A stretch of 64,000 nt of DNA from Neptunicella plasticusilytica (GTDB lineage Bacteria > Pseudomonadota > Gammaproteobacteria > Enterobacterales > Alteromonadaceae). Each line of letters starts with the position of its first letter. The stretch's first letter is position 1. Shown piece after piece: positions 61,958 to 64,000 of the stretch. A program made the translations under genes and the position numbers. The notes under the pieces are model-generated. The model ran no database searches. It worked only from the letters and a program-made list of their open reading frames with translations, and was not told the DNA's origin. The DNA lies in assembly GCF_047922965.1 (NCBI RefSeq), contig NZ_CP150481.1:2852001-2916000 (forward strand), read 5' to 3'.

Positions 61958-62680
61958 TTACTTTTTATTGGCAATAGACTTGTCTATAGAAGCCAGAATA
62001 CCGCGCAGGATATTCAGTTCTTCTCTCTCCGGTCTGGCGCGATTAAACAATCGGCGTAACTTGGTCATCACCATACCCGGATGTTGCTTAACAATAAAAG
62101 TCGTTTTGGTTAGGGTTTGTTCCAGATGAGTATAATAACGTTCCAAATCTTCAGATAACGGATAATCCGGCTCATCTTCTGCCAAGCGCGAATCCTGTAG
62201 ATGCGCCATGCGAACCTCATAACATAAGGTTTGCACTGCCGCCGCCAAATTTAACGAACTATAGTCAGGGTTGGCCGGAATACACACATGAAAATGACAT
62301 TGTTGCAGCTCTTCATTACTCAAACCGTTATTTTCACGGCCGAATACCAGCGCAACAGGATAGTTTACCGACTCGGCCACCAACTTTTCACCGCATTCGC
62401 GCGGCTCAATCATCGGCCAGGATAAGGTTCGGGAACGGGCACTGGTTCCAATCACCAGCCCACAATCTGCTACCGCTTCTGCCAGAGTAGCGACGATTTT
62501 GGCATTACCCAATACATCGGTGGCACCGGCTGCTAACGCGCTGGCTTGTCCGTCAGGTTTACTAACAGGATCAACCAGCACTAACTGACTCAGCCCCATG
62601 GTTTTCATTGCACGCGCGGTCGAACCAATATTGCCGGTATGGGATGTATTAACCAGTACAACTTTAATATTTTCTAGCAT
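61958..62680 (-). CDS. trmJ: tRNA (cytidine/uridine-2'-O-)-methyltransferase TrmJ
   Basis: 240 residues, SPOUT fold: N-terminal VLVNTSHTGNIGSTARAMKTMG and the SAM knot FGRENNGLSNEEL and IPANPDYSSLNLAAAVQ. It methylates position 32 of several tRNAs. Start ATG 62680 (MLENIKV). Six bases upstream of cysE on the same strand and divergent from suhB, as in many gammaproteobacteria. Confidence 0.96.
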   Translation of the reverse strand: MLENIKVVLVNTSHTGNIGSTARAMKTMGLSQLVLVDPVSKPDGQASALAAGATDVLGNAKIVATLAEAVADCGLVIGTSARSRTLSWPMIEPRECGEKLVAESVNYPVALVFGRENNGLSNEELQQCHFHVCIPANPDYSSLNLAAAVQTLCYEVRMAHLQDSRLAEDEPDYPLSEDLERYYTHLEQTLTKTTFIVKQHPGMVMTKLRRLFNRARPEREELNILRGILASIDKSIANKK

Positions 62681-62885
62681 AGGTAATTGTTTAGTGAAGC
62701 CGGTAAAATTTAGGCGCGAATAATAGCACAGCATAGCGAAGTGTCATCCTTCGACGTGTTTTACTTGCGTTTTTAAAGCGCTCTGTTAAACTTCGCGGCG
62801 ATTTTTTGAGCGGCTTGAAACTAACGTTGCTAACGTGAAGTAATCCAAGCCCAATTCTGTTCTTTATAAAATTGGTGGACCATAT

Positions 62886-63662
62886 ATGCATGCAATGCTG
62901 AATATTGCGGTGCGCGCTGCGCGTACGGCCGGAAATATCATCCTGAAAGGATTTGAAAACCGCGACGAGTTAATGACAGAGATGAAAGGTGACAACGATT
63001 ATGTGACCCGTATCGATAAAGAAGCGGAACAAGCCATTATTCGTAAAATTCAGCAATCTTATCCCACTCACAGTTTTTTGGGTGAAGAAGGCGGCATAGT
63101 AGAAGGCGATGACGATTACCAGTGGGTGATTGATCCGCTCGATGGCACCACCAATTTCGTTCGCGGTATCCCGCATTTCGCCGTTTCCATTGCCTTACTC
63201 CATAAAGGTCGACTAGATCAGGCTGTCGTTTTCGATCCTATTCGTGGTGAACTGTTTACCGCCAGCAAAGGGTCCGGTGCACAGTTAAACGGGTTTCGTA
63301 TCCGTACCTCTAAAGCGCGAGATTTAAGTAATACCGTGTTAGCCACTGCCTTCCCCTTTAAAGCCAAGCAACAAACCCAGCAATGCCTGGACAGCTTTCA
63401 GGCAATTTTTATGAAATGCGGTGATGTACGTCGTGCCGGTTCTGCGGCCCTGGATATGGCCTATGTCGCTGCCGGTCGCTATGACGGCTATTGGGAAAAA
63501 GGCATTAATGCCTGGGATATCGCCGCTGGCGAATTGTTAGTCAAAGAATCCGGTGGACTAGTCACCGATTACGATGGCGGAAATAACCCGATGAAAACTC
63601 GTAGTGTCGTCTGCGGAAACCCCAAAGTGGTACAAAACCTGGTTAAGCTTATTAACAGTTAA
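62886..63662 (+). CDS. suhB: Inositol-1-monophosphatase SuhB
   Basis: 258 residues with the metal-binding motifs GEEGG, WVIDPLDGTTNFVRG and WDIAAGELLVKESGG. SuhB hydrolyses inositol phosphates in vitro and acts in rRNA antitermination complexes. The start MHAMLNIAVRAAR closely matches that of E. coli SuhB. Divergent from trmJ and followed by a strong terminator shared with secF. Confidence 0.97.
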   Translation: MHAMLNIAVRAARTAGNIILKGFENRDELMTEMKGDNDYVTRIDKEAEQAIIRKIQQSYPTHSFLGEEGGIVEGDDDYQWVIDPLDGTTNFVRGIPHFAVSIALLHKGRLDQAVVFDPIRGELFTASKGSGAQLNGFRIRTSKARDLSNTVLATAFPFKAKQQTQQCLDSFQAIFMKCGDVRRAGSAALDMAYVAAGRYDGYWEKGINAWDIAAGELLVKESGGLVTDYDGGNNPMKTRSVVCGNPKVVQNLVKLINS

Positions 63663-63686
63663 TTCGTCAACAGCGTTACCAATGCC

Positions 63687-63712
63687 AAAAAGCCGGGATA
63701 TCCCGGCTTTTT
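63687..63712. terminator. Bidirectional terminator between suhB and secF
   Basis: Perfect palindrome AAAAAGCCGGGATATCCCGG continuing CTTTTT, 25 bases past the suhB stop and 26 bases past the end of secF. It serves both convergent genes. Confidence 0.92.
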
Positions 63713-63737
63713 GTTAACTGCAATTATGTTGAACTGA

Positions 63738-64000
63738 TTAAATCATCGGATCCTGATCGGCGCCTTCTTTTTCCACTTCGGTCGGCATCAGATCTTCTTT
63801 CTTCACACCCAGCATCAATGCAATCGCACTGGCGACATAGATGGACGAATAGGTTCCAATAAATATCCCGAATAATAGCGCAGTCGCAAATCCGTGGATC
63901 AATGCACCACCTTTAACAAATAAGGCAATCAATACCAGAATTGTGGTACCGGAAGTAATAATGGTACGACTCATGGTTTGGGTTAATGACGTATCAATCA
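63738..64000 (-). CDS. secF: Protein translocase subunit SecF, 3' part
   Basis: The last 87 codons of secF; the frame is open to the window edge. The visible part has the conserved TLSRTIITS-type segment (here SLTQTMSRTIITSGTT), the final two membrane helices (ILVLIALFVKGGALIHGFATALLFGIFIGTYSSIYVASAIALML) and an acidic tail. With SecD it uses proton motive force to aid export through SecYEG. The 5' part and secD should lie to the right, outside the window. Confidence 0.95.
   Translation of the reverse strand, partial: IDTSLTQTMSRTIITSGTTILVLIALFVKGGALIHGFATALLFGIFIGTYSSIYVASAIALMLGVKKEDLMPTEVEKEGADQDPMI

Overview
The window reads as chromosome of a marine, Alteromonadaceae-like gammaproteobacterium. 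The basis is conserved gene order: guaB-guaA with a divergent xseA; ndk-rlmN-pilW-rodZ-ispG-hisS-yfgM-bamB-der; iscR-iscS-iscU-iscA-hscB-hscA-fdx followed by cysE, trmJ, suhB and secF. Protein motifs are typical of Gammaproteobacteria. The genus is inferred, not shown.

Layout. 1-9.2 kb: the 3' part of an unrecognised gene, guaA and guaB, xseA, an exported M13 peptidase, a GNAT acetyltransferase and a sugar O-acetyltransferase. 9.2-13.9 kb: a tightly overlapping four-gene minus-strand operon (D-glycerate kinase, HAD sugar-phosphoglycerate phosphatase, GT-A glycosyltransferase, GH13 sugar phosphorylase). It looks like a complete cycle for making and recovering glucosylglycerate, a compatible solute. 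14.2-23.2 kb: a diguanylate cyclase with a sugar-binding-like periplasmic domain, the ppx-ppk polyphosphate pair with a possible Pho box, a GH43 lipoprotein and a methyl-accepting chemotaxis protein. 23.3-29.0 kb: an AraC-type regulator divergent from a compact five-gene operon (flavin monooxygenase, BASS transporter, NAD-epimerase, SDR, TauE/SafE transporter) whose substrate is unknown. 29.1-40.0 kb: a histidine phosphatase fused to a second domain, then the der to ndk housekeeping block.

40.2-51.0 kb is an oxidative-stress neighbourhood interrupted by a mobile structure. oxyR plus a thioesterase lie on the left and ahpF-ahpC on the right, with a recognisable OxyR site upstream of ahpC. Between them sits a chromosomal integron: intI on the plus strand at 46739-47698, seven cassettes on the minus strand and seven attC sites. 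A LexA box overlaps the intI promoter and a possible cassette promoter. One cassette encodes a 440-residue protein with a HEPN-like RNxxxxxH motif. Several others encode exported or membrane proteins. None has a function I recognise.

51.1-64.0 kb: modF, an exported M61 peptidase, a zeta-toxin-like ATPase with a small overlapping upstream partner, the isc operon (perfect type 1 IscR site, and an intrinsic terminator between iscA and hscB), cysE, trmJ, suhB and the 3' end of secF.

Strongest leads: the integron and its SOS control, the HEPN-like cassette protein, the glucosylglycerate cycle, the AraC/monooxygenase operon, and the zeta-like pair. No tRNA, rRNA, CRISPR array or insertion sequence was recognised.
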